The notes beneath the pieces are model-generated. The model was not told where the DNA came from. It saw only the letters and a program-made list of their open reading frames with translations, and made no database searches. The position numbers and the translations under genes were made by a program. Source: Quillaja saponaria (lineage: Eukaryota; Streptophyta; Magnoliopsida; Fabales; Quillajaceae). Taken from it: 64,000 nucleotides of DNA. Location: contig CM055609.1 in NCBI GenBank assembly GCA_029379385.1, positions 8,246,001 to 8,310,000 on the forward strand, written 5' to 3'. Of the stretch, positions 40,254 to 54,010 are shown piece after piece (position 1 is the first letter of the stretch; each line of letters starts with the position of its first letter).

Positions 40254-42528
40254 CTCTGCCTTGTCTTATTGAATAGAACAGAGAAGTAGGATACTCCTCA
40301 TTGCACTCCTAAACATTGTTGTAAATTATTAATTAATTTATCACTGATCTTCTTTCATGATCAAATTTAAATATTCAGAGTTTCTTTATTAACTGTGCAG
40401 TTAAGGCCTCACATAGGAATCTACCTTCATTCTATCTGTATACTGTCCAATTCCTTTATGCTTGCATAGGAATCTGGTTTTGCTCGAGTAGTATCTGGCT
40501 TGGGCAATGAAAAATTCTTGGATTGTATGTGACTATCAAGTGGATTATGGTCATACTAATCAAAATTGGTCAATTCAGCTTATAATTTTAACCATACATG
40601 TATATGTCACTAAATGAGGAGTTAGATGTGGAATCAAAGGTTGATTTTGTCAATTTTAATTGTCTGTGATTATAATTTATAGTGGTTAAGGTTATGAGAT
40701 AATACTCAACTAAACTAAGTCTTAGATTCTAAACTAGTTGAAGTTGATTATATGAATCATATTTTTTTCTATTCGTATCGATCTGAGACAACATTAAGAT
40801 CTTTAAATAGTATTTTAATTATAATTATCAAGATCATAGCTGGGGAGTGGTAAACTTAATCAATGGATCACATAATTTGCAATTTTACTGAAGACTACGA
40901 TTCCCCTAAATGAGAGTAACATGGTGTTTGTGTGGTAGATGCTAATAGTTTCTAAAATCTGTACAATCTGGCTAGTCTCACAAAAGTTGTTTGTCAAATT
41001 GTGCAAGAAAACTTTTCTTACCTCTTTTCTTCTATAGATAAAAATTAGAGTAATCAACAAATAAGAAGTTATTTTTGATGGTATACCCTTTCATTCTCAA
41101 GTTTCATGGAATCCATGGTTATTTATTGATATGTAAAAGGTGATCCTAATTCCTAAACCAATTAAAAAAGATCTTTTAAAGGTTGGATGTGTTAATATTC
41201 TGAAATAAAATATGAATCATTGATAGCTAATGTTCAAATAATGAATTTCTTTTATAATTGTAACAGATTCTACCCCTCTTATTCTACACATAGGGTGCTA
41301 AAATACACAGATTTTCTTTTTAATGCTTTGCCTACCTAAAGATTCTCACAATCATTTGAAGATTGTGTTTAGTGCTTCATAATTTTGATTTGATTGAGTT
41401 TCTTCTTATATAATAAAAAAGATTTTTCTAACTAATAAGAACTTGTTAGGGTTCAATTAATTAATAAAATAGTTGACATTTAAAATATTTCAAGATAATA
41501 TGTAATTTATTATATATCACTAAAATAAAAGATTAATCATTACATTAAATGTATATAACTTTCTAAATATTTTTTCTTAATAAGAATTTGAAATGCACTC
41601 AGTTAACAAAAATCCTAATAAATTAGAATGAGACTAAACTGGAACTTGCATTCCCTTTTGCATTGATCATAATTTGTGCATAGCATAACCAACTCAAAGA
41701 TAAAATATACAGAGGAATGAAAAATCAAATGTTCAATATATTTCTTGGTTGGCTTGTTGGTTTCAAACCAAACAAACATCTACATATTAGATTTTGAGTA
41801 ATTTCAACTGTGAATTTGAACTAATGCATGTGCAGAAGAGGGAATACAATTTTTTTCTTTTTCACATATCAGATAAAATAGAAGGGGGACTGCTCCATGG
41901 GTCTGGAGAAAGAGGTTGGAGCAAAAATATAAATGATTCACCAAGTATGAAAATTCGATTTTAGGCTTGTCGAGTTTTATCCAACCACATTGGCTAATCT
42001 AAATTTGTTTAACTATATGGAAGATAATGCAAGTGTATGTTCATTTTGTTTCAGCAGGTTTGAGGTTATATTCTTAATTTTTTCACACTCATTTTTCAGT
42101 GACCTGGCAATGTAATTCATGGACAACAGTATTGCTTTCACTCAGGCTTTGTCTAGTGCAAACTGTGTTGAAGATGAATTACATAAGAGACTTGCTAGAA
42201 ATTGAGCAATATATCACATATGATTCATAAAACTAAAGCCATACAACCTGAAAACAAACACAAGCTTAAACCAAATATCACTAACAAGTAAAATGTGATC
42301 ATAACAACTACTCATGTTCAATCCCATTCCACATCTACTTTTATCCTGAATCCTGATAATAAATTATTCGACAAACACACTCGTTGGCATCGCCCACCCA
42401 CAATCGACCCCCAATCTAAGCACCACAACTTTACTTCAACCCAACCCCCTCTTCCTTCCTTGACTTGCTAACATGAGTCTAATTAAATCGGTTGAATCAC
42501 TTTGTGCTTGTCTATGAGAAGTCCAAAC
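40254..42528. other. Spacer between helicase and SPEAR-like genes
   Basis: Convergent 3' ends: helicase 3'UTR from 40254, and the SPEAR-like 3'UTR on the minus strand below 42529. The middle is AT-rich with no recognisable ORF, RNA gene or repeat family. Confidence 0.6.
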
Positions 42529-44951
42529 TCAGAGCTTTAAGTTAAGATCAATGCCATCATCTCCTACTTCACCTCCCTCACTGTTTGAGCCAAGGCTTGT
42601 CTCTTTCACCTGGCCTTTCACTTGTAAAAAGGTATAGAATGGCCTATGATTTGATCCACCTGTCTCTGGCTTCTTGTATGAATCCTGCAAGCTATCCTAT
42701 AAATTTGAAATGAAAACCATAATTCAGTTAAAAACATCCATCCTAAAGACTGAAGTCTTTAAGCCTAAGAACAACTTGGTTTTTCTTAGCAAAAAGAAGA
42801 AGCACATCTTGGTTTCTTACTTGGAAAGGAAGCATATTGTACTTGGGAAGTTCTACTTGAAATGATTTTGCAGGTGGTGGAGGAACTGAGGGAGTGCTAA
42901 TTGTGAGGAAATTTCCATGATCGGGAACTAGTCCATGGTCTGAAATGTATCTCCTTGAGTTAATCTCCAAAGGGTTACCCCATTTTGCATCCCTGAGAAA
43001 GACAATATCAAAGAATTTGAATAAAACTATAGCAGAGTATAAAAGAAATTGATAAAGAAACACCGACAATATAAACCAACCTGGAGATTGCATTAGCGGA
43101 ACCAAAACCGTACGTACTGTGATTATCATTTGTAAATGACTGGTCTGTTCTGTTTATGTCACTGAAAGTTGGAGGAACTTCAAAATCAGGAGGAGGAATA
43201 GGGGAGTTGTCCAATGAGAAAGGGTAAGGCCTCTTCACACCAGCTGCCATCTATGAACACATTTACATAAGTTAGTCTATGATTATAACTTCATTTTCAT
43301 TCCTTCCATTAGTTACTGTTGAAAGTATGAAACAAGAGTCAGTATTAAAACCTAGAACATGAATGTTTGGAATGACTAAAAAATCCATGTAAGATTGGGA
43401 GTGTTAAAGGGTTAAGCAAATGTCAGGTTTGTTTCTAACATATTAAGAGTTTTGTTCGAAATCATTCCCCTTTAAGAAATCTGAATGCTCTGAGGCCATC
43501 AATTTCCAAACACATACACTTAACACACAAAGACTACACTCATTTGTTCAAAGAAAATATAGATGTTTACAATTCCATATCAGATACTATCTTTCTTCAA
43601 ATCATGTAAAATTGAAAAGAAAGAAAAAGAAAACAGAAGAGTTCAACTAAAATGAGTGGAAGATGTTATCTAAGATTTAGTTAATTGTCTTTTAAGTTAA
43701 TTCAATTAGATTCTGATCAGAAAGAAAAGGTTAATCAATTTAGATTCTTTCCCTTTTGTACTTTTTTTTTTTCTTTGACTAGTACTCTTTTTAATTAATT
43801 AGCAAAGCAAAAATTAAAGAAAAACTTTTAACAAAAAATGTAATCTTAATTATTTCTAAGGGAAAGAGATACTGTAGAATCAATTAGAATCAAAAATTGA
43901 TTGTGGGCGCATGTGCCGGAACAACATTGACCCAAAAAAAGGGGCCTTTCATTGACCCAAAAAAAGAAAAAAAGAGGTGCCTACAAACAAACCTGCAAGA
44001 AAATTTGTTTGATTCATTACTAGGGAAAGAAACAGATGAGAAAATTGAACATACCTTTTGGTCCTCAGTTGGCATAGATGTATAGTTGTAAGATGCATTT
44101 TGGTTTGAAGGGGGCTCTATTGTACTATACATTCTAGCTGATGATGAGCTTGAAGAATACAGTGCAGTAGATCCTATAAGTTGATTTATCTGCACCCATA
44201 AGAGACACAGTGAGAAAAAACACAAACATATACATACAAAAGCCACAAAATAACTTTGTCTTACCATTGCAGGTGGGTACTGAAAGTTTCTCTTTTGAAG
44301 CAGAGGGGAAGACAATAATCTATTGGATTCATTTGATAAACTTGTGGGTAATAAATTGCCGGAGTCTGATTGTCTTCCATCTGTTAGATCAATATTCAAC
44401 TTTGAAGAATTCAAAGCCATAGGGAAAAAGGCCTCCTCTGGCAAAACTAAGCCAGACCCAGCACCAGTTCTTCCTGATGTTTTGTTATTTTGCCCACCAT
44501 TAACTTGAATGTTTGTCCTTGTGGTTATACCTGGGTTAAAATGATCAAATTTTGGGGCTAATGGAACATGGATGGGTAAAATATTAGATGTAATGGAGCT
44601 TCTAGTCATTGGGTTTGACGTCATGGTCACCAAAGACAGTGGTGGACCTGGTGGTGGTGGGGGAAGAGATGGTTGTGACGGGTGGGATTTCAAAGGCTGA
44701 AGAATATAAGGATTTGAATTATGGGAAACCAAAGATACAGATGAAAATCCTTTAAATTTATCTTTTTCCTGTTCTCTCAAGATTTTCTCAAGCTCTGCCA
44801 CTCCAGGCCCTCTTTTGGGTACTTTTGGGCGTTTCTGCTGTGCCTTTTTCTTTATCCCATGGCTCCAAAGATTGCCATTGCCATTGCTACCACTTCCACT
44901 ATTGCCACCAGAGCCACATCCACCACCACTACTGCTAGTATTGCTACACAT
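42529..44951 (-). CDS. SPEAR/TIE-like transcriptional repressor (SPL-like, EAR-containing protein)
   Basis: Family members recruit TOPLESS-type corepressors through a C-terminal EAR motif and restrain TCP factors (family knowledge). Minus-strand exons: 44951-44265, 44189-44055, 43250-43081, 42992-42821, 42696-42529, giving about 443 aa. A Gly/Ser/Asn-rich N-terminus is followed by a basic segment and the signature PKRGPGVAELEKILRE at residues 45-60. Pro-rich and Ser-rich linkers come next, and the protein ends in IDLNLKL (437-443), an EAR motif of the LxLxL/DLNxxL type. Exon 3 opens with an in-frame ATG (43250), so a shorter product lacking the SPEAR signature could start there. A probable 5'UTR intron runs about 45197-45006, and a GA-rich leader lies near 45233-45265. 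The protein appears longer than typical family members. Exact subfamily is uncertain. Confidence 0.82.
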
Positions 44952-47900
44952 TGTTGGATTACATACACTAATTTTCTTCTCCTTTTTCTGTTTGATCTAC
45001 CTGTCCTGTGTCAGCCATAGAAGTGAATAATCTATATTTAAATACCCAATTGAGAGAATTAAAAATGGACCAAAGATTACCCATTTCAAAGATTACAGAA
45101 TATAATCTAAAACGAGTAACAAAATATATTCTTTCAAAAACAATAAACCGGGATATATGGAAATGAAATCTCAGAATATAGAGCAGAAGACGCCTACCTT
45201 ACGCGCAATCAAAGAAGTGTAAACTTTGTCTACAAGAGAGAGAGAGGGGGGATGAGAGAGAAAGTATCTGAAAATTTTCCCGGGATTTTCTCAGACCCTT
45301 TTGTATGTCCGAGAAAATAAATCATTAAGGGCTGGAAATCCAAGCATTTATCAGAATCTTTCCTCATTCCTCGGCTTTTTCGCCCATGTTTTCTTACTCA
45401 CTATTTTGCTTTGGCTATACAGAATGTGAAAGCATCGAATCAAAGGATTTGCTGTGTGAGACTCAAAAATCAATTCTTCTTTTTGATTCCGCAACTCATC
45501 ATTCATCTCAGAATCTCTGGAAATCTTTGACAATTTTTATAGCCAATGTGAGTCTGTTTGTTGTCTTTTTTATGCCTAGTTAGTAAGTTATTGCATGGAA
45601 TTTATGGACTTTGTTGAGGGTCCAGCTTAGAAATATTAAAATTATTTATTATTGTTTGTCCAGAATTGACCTTATCCTATAGGTCAATTAATAGAGTATT
45701 TAAGAAGCTAAAAGGTCTGCTTGGCTACATGGAAAATCATATTCTCATTATACTTGGAAAAATAGTTAACTAGTTTTCACATTCACATGGAAAACTGTAG
45801 TCTCTTCAGTTTGACAATGTGCACAATGCATACTAGAGACACATTTAACCTATATTAAATAATATAAAATTTTAAAATGTATTCTATCATGCATACTATA
45901 AGTTTATATCATGTCGTCAAATACTATATTGTTATGTTATTCTATACATAACATGCATTTTTGATATCTATAAAAATCATAAGCAAATTGACTACATCTG
46001 CAAAAATTCTTTTTACATGTTTATCCCAACAATGTGGGGGTACTAAAAGCTTGCAAACAAACACCAATTTTAAATAAGTGGTACCAATTCTACTTGAAAT
46101 GTAATCTCGTGTAGATGGAAGATAGAAAAAAGAAAATTGAAGACAATGAATTCAAGAAAATCTTATTTGGTAATATTTGCAAAAGCTCCTTACCTGGAAA
46201 ATATTAAATATATTACATTAAATGAATTAGAATCTTTGAAGTTATACAAGGCAAACTAGATCTACATACCAAGAACCTTTAATTTGGAAATTGTTTAAAA
46301 ATTTTCAAATAAATTTGACCTTTAATGTAGTTTTTTCATTTTGAAAGAAAATCTTTCTATATATAGATTTGAGGGGTTAGTGTTATGTTATGTTGAAAAT
46401 TCTGAAGAAACTATTCACATGGGTCATGACTCATGAGATTATAAATCTTTTCCTCATTTATGATAAAAAAATAATATTAAAATTAAAGAATCCTTTTCTC
46501 ATTATGAATAGAATCCTAACCACCACCATCATGAAGCCCTCTAGCTGCTGACAGACCCAAATCCAATTTTGGGCTGAGATTACCATTAATGGATACACTT
46601 CCAAATTGCAAAAGCCCAAATTAGACTTGCTAAACAATCACTTTCATGTTCTCTAAAAAGAAAAGGAGAAAAATGAAAGAAAAGAAAAGAAAATTAAAAG
46701 TTGTAGAAAGATGAAAACTAGTTGTTTGACTCAGCTCCAATTTTTTAAAAGAATTCTTAATTAACTTCTTAGGTTTGTGTTGCACATGTGAAGAAGGGAG
46801 AGGCAGATCAGGAAAACACAAATAATTCAATTTTTATATTTAATTCCATAAATACAGTAATAAATTAGAAAGTTATCAACTTCACTTTGCAAATCATAGG
46901 AGAAGTTTAATCTTCAAAGCTACTGAAAAATCCAAGTGAATCCTTGAAAAATCATCTGAAAAGCATGTAATCTAAAAAACCATTATAGTATATAAAATCC
47001 AAGTGATCTTAATTTTCCCTCTCTTTTTTTTTTTTTTTCACAAAATAATTTAGGTTAAATGATATTCTTGAATATTCCTATGATTTACTTCATAATTCAT
47101 TTTTGTTTCCTATACTTTTTTTTTAAAATTTAAAATGTTACAATAAAAGACTTATAATGTTCATATATTCAGATATTACATTGAAAAGAAAAGTGAGATC
47201 CGAATTAAACTATAACTAGTTATATTTCACCATTATGTTTTATGTCTTTCATTTTCATTATCATCCCAATATATGCAAATGCTCATACTTCCATTAGGGC
47301 ATGTGGTAATTCCTCTTTCCACTTTTGGTGGTGTTCTCTTTTCACTTTTGGTTTAAACTCAATATGATTTCTAACACACCTATGGCTTTGAGCAAATGTT
47401 TGATCCATAATGATTAATTATTAGTGGAGTTGATTTTTTCCCTTTGCGTGTGATGTAATTAATCATAATTAGAAAGTGATTATATTTCTTTCATCAAAAT
47501 ATTTGTTATTGACATCGACTAATTTGAGTACATATGTTTTTCATCTAAATGTCTTATCAAGTCTATTAGCATGTTGGTTGATATTATATTTATCCTGAAC
47601 AAGTAAAATCTCATTTAAATTATGAATATTAAAAAGTCTAAACTAGTGTTGATTTAGTATTTTGTTATTTTTTTATTATTCTACCTGTTTTTTGTAATTA
47701 TTTTTTACAAGTAATCTGCAAGGCCACAAAAAAGAAATAGTTTCAACAAGAATTTTATATATATGTTATGATTTAAAATTTGTTATCTTACTCTAAACAA
47801 TGTAGGCAACAAAGAACTAACAAAACTAATTGACAGCTTATATATATATATATATATATAACAAAATTTAACAGTAACTTCTGACATAAGATACAAATTT

Positions 47901-48599
47901 ATTTAAAACAGATTTTGATGATTAATCTTAAATAAATTATTATAAAAATATCAAAACCACTAAAGAATTTAAATAAATTAATACGTAATTGATTTTTTTC
48001 TCGAATAATATGTTAGAGATTAATTTTCAATCAAACCTTATGTGATAAATCATTTATTTGAATAAAAAATAATAACTAGTGTAGTCAATTCCATCTGGTT
48101 TGTAACTTCAAATTTTAGTTGGGTTGTGATGTATAATGAGTTCCTCATGTTATTTTGCTTTCACTTCCGAACAATCATATGTTAATCCAACGACTCATAT
48201 TCTTCCACGTCATTAGTTTTGTCTTTCTAAACTGCGACAGGACATTACAGTCCTAACCTTGTTTTAAATACGACATGTCGTTTATATACTATCATGAACC
48301 ATGAACCATGAACCATGATCCACGATCCATCCTGGAAGGCAGTAAGCCAGTAACCAATAACCAATAACATTACCAACCAATAATTGGAAAATCCCTCAGG
48401 AATAAAATCTGTCAAAAGACTAAAAACAATGCCCAGCTTAAGATATTAGAAAGCAAACCACCACAATCAAAAATTGTATTTTGTGTTTGTTCTGCTGTCG
48501 CTGTACAATTTTTGTTGAATTCTCAAAACCCAACCAACTATACATACATAACAGTTCACACTAGACTAAATTATACACAACCTTCATATGAGTTACACC
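44952..48599. other. Divergent spacer between SPEAR-like and IQD genes
   Basis: The first 350 bases are the likely SPEAR-like 5'UTR and promoter (minus strand), including a GA-rich run at about 45233-45265. The remainder to about 48600 is AT-rich, with an AT microsatellite near 47840-47860 and a heptamer repeat at 48293-48330. None of the frames shows conserved protein motifs. Confidence 0.6.
48293..48330. repeat. CATGAAC heptamer repeat
   Basis: Three good copies of CATGAAC followed by two decayed ones (CATGATC, CACGATC). A separate CCAATAA-rich stretch follows. Short simple repeat about 300 bases upstream of the likely IQD leader exon. Confidence 0.8.
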
Positions 48600-50043
48600 A
48601 TTGGTGGAGCCTTTGTTAGGAAAGGGAAAGAGACAGAGGGATCAAGAGATTTTGTATAATATTTTTGTTCAACGTTTTATGAGAAAAACAAAGCTGGTGT
48701 TGGGCCATGGCGATCCACGTTCCACACCCACTTTTTATTCTTTTTCTTACCTTTCCTTTCTTTGTCTTGACTCTTGAGCTTTGCTTCTCCTTTACTACTA
48801 CTAATACTATTGAACCTCCATTTTCATCCAAAATCTCGTTTACCCATAACCTAAAAGGGTCTCCTTGGACCTCTGGCAGCTTCTTCTCTGGTATGTCATC
48901 CTTACCCAGATGCCCTTTTGTTTGTTTTGAATTGTTAGCCTTCAAATCCGTGTTAATAAATGTGATTTCCAAATACTCATTTGGATATTTAATTGGAGGG
49001 CTCACCATTTTTAGTATTCTGTGTTTCGCATACATATTCTTATCCTTTTTATCTCCATTCTCTTTAGGATATTATAAGTTCAGATGTTGTTGGCAATTGC
49101 ATTTAGTTCTTTATTATTCATGTTGTTACTTCTATTTGATTGGAGGGTTTCCATTGGGATTATTCATTTAATACATGGATGCTTAGGAGATCATTATCCA
49201 AGCCTGATTTATTTAGTTGTCATTGCACTTAGTTCTTTTCATTTATCTGGTAGGAAAGTTTCCATTCGGAATACTCATTTTGTTATATGGAGAACGGCGT
49301 GCCCATTGATTTAATTGTAAATGCATGATATGTACTTAATTGTGTTGATCTAGAAACTATTTGTTATTTCCTGTGTTCATTAGGATCTTGCTACAGGACT
49401 TGTAGAGATTGCCTGCAAAATTTGTTCTTTTAAATTTGAAAAGTATGATTGCCTTCATTTTTTTGTTCTTTGAGGATACAATCCCATTTGCAAAAATATA
49501 TGCTTATCAGATAAGATGTAATTGGTACTACAACTTAGTTGCCTTTATACTCATATTGCATTTATTTTCACTATCCTCTAAATCCACTTGAAATTGAAAA
49601 ACACGTCAGCCTAAATTTAGTTACCTTTCTAGGTTCAAGAGAATAATGTAATTTGTTTATATGTTCATGAGATTAGAATCACTAGATATGTATATAATGT
49701 TGTACTTGACAACAAACCCAGCTTATATAGAAGACTATTCAATTATCAATCGTTAATTGCGTGTTGACCTACTAGGAAAGAGATAAAAAGAAAAAGAATT
49801 AAGAGTTTACTTTTGACCATTGAGGAAAAAAGGAAACAGAGATAGATGGAGGCATTAAGAATTATAGATTAGAGGAAAATGAGAGAAAACATCAACATTA
49901 TCTTATTTTCTTTTTGTTATTATATTCAGATCATGTATGATATCGTCATGCTAAAACTTAATTACTTCTCTGACTAACATATATATATCCCGAAAATACT
50001 CTCAGGAATATGTTAAGTTAACTTCGGATACTTCACATCAAGC
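48600..50043 (+). promoter_or_regulatory. Probable IQD 5'UTR with leader intron and upstream ORF
   Basis: A pyrimidine-rich leader ends in a strong donor (TTCTCTG then GTATGTCA at 48891). A matching acceptor (ATACTCTCAG ending at 50005) lies 38 bases before the IQD ATG at 50044. Removing 48891-50005 as an intron yields an upstream ORF that starts at ATG 48707, crosses the junction and ends at a TAA 12 bases into the next exon, about 64 codons. Its peptide has a hydrophobic N-terminus (FILFLTFPFFVLTL). It could be a regulatory uORF, a small secreted peptide of its own, or chance. Support is splice-site pattern only. Confidence 0.4.
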
Positions 50044-53000
50044 ATGGGATCCGGAAATTGGTTTAAGACTATAATTAGCTTAAAAAAATCGAAGAATGGA
50101 AGATCAAAACAATCAAAGGTACAGTGCACCCGAGATGCCATATATATTGCTGTAGCTTCATAATACTAAGTCTTTAGATAATTGTTTTCAATTGTTGTCA
50201 AATTGTTCACTGTGCACTTCCTACTACTATAACTTTCATCAAAGACCCGATTCCACTCTTTTGAAAGATCATCCTGTGATCTATTCTTATAAGAACTTCC
50301 TAGCTTTGTGATTAGGAAAAAGATTCTCATATCTTAATTCACAAAAGAATATAAGCAAGTTATCCCATTTGTTGGCACTTTCCTGGATTTTAAATCAATG
50401 AGCTGTTGTTAAGACATGGTATGTTGTTATCAAAGAAAGAAAAAGGACATTAGTTTAGGAGTCTAACACAAAGTCCTTCAAGGTTTGGAATAAATTATGT
50501 ATTTGCACTGATTAGTTAATTCGTCAAATGGGATAGTGTAGAAGAATATAGATCTGTAGTTCACATAATACATACAGGGATATTACACGGTTTTGTTAAA
50601 TACTGGCTTACATATCTGACAGTGGCAATGCTATTTACTATAATGGTTTCCGGTTATGCTTGACATCTGATGACTAATATACTTACAAGTTCTCTCTATT
50701 ATCACACTTGGATACAGGGTTCCTCTGCTTCAGCAAAATATCCAGAGAGAGGACCTAGTAGTTTTGGAAATGTTGGTACCACAGGTAATCCTGTGTCACC
50801 TGGGATGCCAGTTGAAGATTTTGCTGCAACAACAATTCAGACTGCTATCCGAGCTTATATGGTACTTTGAGTTACAAGTTTTGCTTTCTGAAGTGATAAA
50901 AAAAACAAAAAAACTCCTAGATTGGTTTACTAATTGCAATAGTCTCCTTTTTTCATGTGTTATTCACCTGCTCTGTGTAAACGCTTTACAAAGATTTGTT
51001 TCCACCTAATGATTGAACTTTTGCATCTGTAGTCATTTATAGATGCAGATCCATGGCTAATATCCATATTGCACTACACAAATAATATTATATTTAAACT
51101 ATGAAAAAGAAAGGAAAAAAATTTCTGTAGTCCTCCTTAACAATAAAGTGGATTCTTTTAACTGAATTCACACAGAAAGGATGACTTAGATGTTTTGGAA
51201 AATTACATGCATATAGAAATATATATATATATTAGGATCATCATTAGGACCATCATACTTGCTGACCATCGATGAACCGATCGGATTAACCAACCAAAGT
51301 TAGCTTCAGTCATTATATATTGAACAGAAGCAAAAGCCTTAGTAATGGGCAGATGATAGTAAAAAAGTCATGGCAAGTCCCATGGCTTCTTGGACTAATG
51401 TGTAATTCCTCCTAAACAATAGATATATATATTAATGTAATGTAAAATAATGAGTTGCAGTACCTTTGATGCAATGATAAGGCAAGTGTGTCCATTATAT
51501 TCTTATATTGAATAATAACAAGAGTGTCTGTGCAAACCTAAAAGCTACTGCATAAGGGTCCTAAAGTTATTGTACTGGGCTTAGGTTAAAATTGTCGCCA
51601 ATTAGTTGCTTTTTCCAAATGCTGTCCAGCAAACAAGTTTACATCTAAACAAAATTTTCTAATCATCAGATCATCTGTAATGCTAATTTTAAGTTTGAAA
51701 TGACTAGCAAAAGAAAAGGGTGCAGAAGTGGCTTAAAGTGGTAACTCTGGTTATCCAAGATCGTTGCTTACTCTTGCAAGAGTTAGATATTATGGCATGG
51801 GGGAAGCAATAAGGTTATCCAATGGGTGGTATGATGTGTTACATATCTTGAGTTGCTCTCTGTATGCATTTATGCACGCCTTTTATTAGACTTTGATTGC
51901 ATTATGATGTCAATAATCAGTTGTAACTTCATTTCCATAGGAAATAAGAACTGTGAATGTTAGAAACACCATTTTATTTGTCATAAGAAAGTACATTTAA
52001 ACCCAGCTTCTGGGCCTTCCTCGTAAAAAAGTTCAGTTGGGAAGAAAATACTTTATGATGATTGGATATGCATTTCTATAAGATGTAAGTGTTTTAGATG
52101 TTCGAGATTTCCTAAATGACAATCATGTTTCACTAGATTAGCAATTTTAATGCCCAAATATGTTCATAGTGCTCTAAGGTAATTCCCTTGTTAAGTGAGA
52201 AGAGATTTTGTCCCTTTTCTGTTGACACCTTTTCCCATTCATCACAGTTATGAGATGCTATATAATTCTTAATGATTATCATCGTTTCATTCTGATTAGT
52301 AAAACTTATGGACCAATTATCCTTATTGACATGCTTGACAGGGCTTTGATCCCTCCAATGGAAGTATCAATTGGAAGCTACATGGTTATTGTGAAAAGAT
52401 ATGACTGATGTATATGATTGTTTTAATAATTATGCATAGCATTTGTGCTTGTTGATAAGTGATATAGGCATTTATTATGGGATTAACCATTGTGTTTTCT
52501 CTTTTGCTGATTTTGTTTTACAATGTTTATTGTCATGTTTCCAGGCTAGAAAGACTTTACGTCGGTTAAAAGGGAATGTAAAATTACATATGCTGATGCA
52601 AGGTTATTCTGTTAAAAAGCAAGCTGATACTACTTTGAACTATCTTCATTCTTGGAGCAAAATACAGGCCGAGGTCAGGACTCGGAGACTCTGTATGGTA
52701 ATGGAAGATAGAATCAAACAGAAGAAATTAGAGAATCAACTAAAACTTGAGGCAAAGCTTCATGACCTAGAGGTTAGCTTACATGCTCCCTTATGCAACT
52801 ACTTGCAATTCGCATTGCTACAAGTTTTCAATGATGGTATTGGTTGGCCCTTGCTAGTTGATGGCTCTGCGTGGTTTAGCTTATAGCCTTCTCTGTGACT
52901 ACCAACATACAGAGACTCATGAATGCATGCATGCGTGAGCGTGTATGCTCATGTATCATTTCCTTTTTGGTACTTACTATTCATCAGTTTTTAACCATAA

Positions 53001-54010
53001 TTGATTCAGAGAGAACCACAACACATGCAGGGTTACTGAAAGCGCAGGTCTTTTCATGGACCCTGAGTTGATGTAGGATTAAGTAATCAATGGCCCTGAT
53101 AGTACAAAGTGATGCCTGGGTTCCTTGTTCTGTCTGTTACTACAAGTAATATTTCAGAAATGAGTTTCCATGGATTTCATGGTCTTTCTAGAAAATTTAT
53201 CAGTATGAGGTCAAAGTTTAATCTATTCACCTGCTAAGTGGAAGAGAACATGCCTGTTATCAGTTGAAACCAAGTCCCAGAGATAGTTACCCTTTTCCAT
53301 TTTGAAGATGAGATACTTAAAGATTTTCATTACTGCCATAGCTAGTCCCTCAATGTCTTTGGAATAATTCCATGAGCTTTTCTGAACCTAATAACTTATT
53401 CCTTCTATAATTAATATATGAAATGGACAACAGGTGGAATGGTGTGGTGGCTCTGAAACAATGGAGGAAACTCTTTCCAGGATACATCAGAGAGAAGAAG
53501 CTGCAGTTAAGCGGGAGAGAGCTATGGCATATGCATTTTCTCACCAGGTAGGTCAATATTATATATGGGAAATTGCTGTTCTCTTTACATTGGTTAATTG
53601 GTTCACTTCCTTCAACTAAAAGACACATATATATCTTACAATTACTGTAGTGGAGGGCCAATTCTAGTCAAAGCCACGGGCTGGGTAATTATGAACTTAG
53701 CAATGCTAATTGGGGCTGGAGCTGGAAGGAACGCTGGATTGCTGCTCGCCCATGGGAAAGCCGAGTCCCCAATAAATCCATAAACCCCAAAAGAGCTCAG
53801 AGTGTGCAGTCCAGTAAGGTCAACAAGAACATGAACCCACCAACACCAAAAACCTCAGTTTCAGTTAAGCACCCTTTGTCCAACGGGGAGGGGACTGCAA
53901 AGCCCCGGAGATTGTCTTACTCAGCTGCTGATAAGAATTTGGTGCATGAAGGGACCAGTGGTTGTAATACCACAGTAGCAGATGCTAATATACAACAGTT
54001 GGTTGCTTAA
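50044..54010 (+). CDS. IQ67-domain (IQD) calmodulin-binding protein
   Basis: Plant-specific scaffold that binds calmodulin and usually associates with microtubules, the plasma membrane or the nucleus (family knowledge). Exons 50044-50118, 50718-50861, 52545-52772, 53434-53547 and 53651-54010 give 306 aa. The N-terminus [17 protein letters not shown] is typical of IQD proteins. The IQ67 region spans about residues 59-130: an IQ motif split by the intron ([12 protein letters not shown] then [10 protein letters not shown]), then [11 protein letters not shown]. As usual in the family, an intron interrupts the IQ motif. A helical [25 protein letters not shown] segment follows (two pieces, residues about 155-180), then [16 protein letters not shown] (about 205-220), which is conserved in the family. 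The C-terminus is basic and Ser/Pro-rich ([20 protein letters not shown]). All frames are open. Confidence 0.92.

Noticed and set aside
43897..45030. Plus-strand frames across the SPEAR-like gene
   Set aside because: They are complements of the Gly/Ser/Pro-rich coding sequence or intron and lack independent support.
48616..49035. A 139-codon frame on the minus strand opposite the IQD leader
   Set aside because: It overlaps the leader region antisense, has no recognisable domain, and its plus strand offers a better explanation as a spliced 5'UTR.
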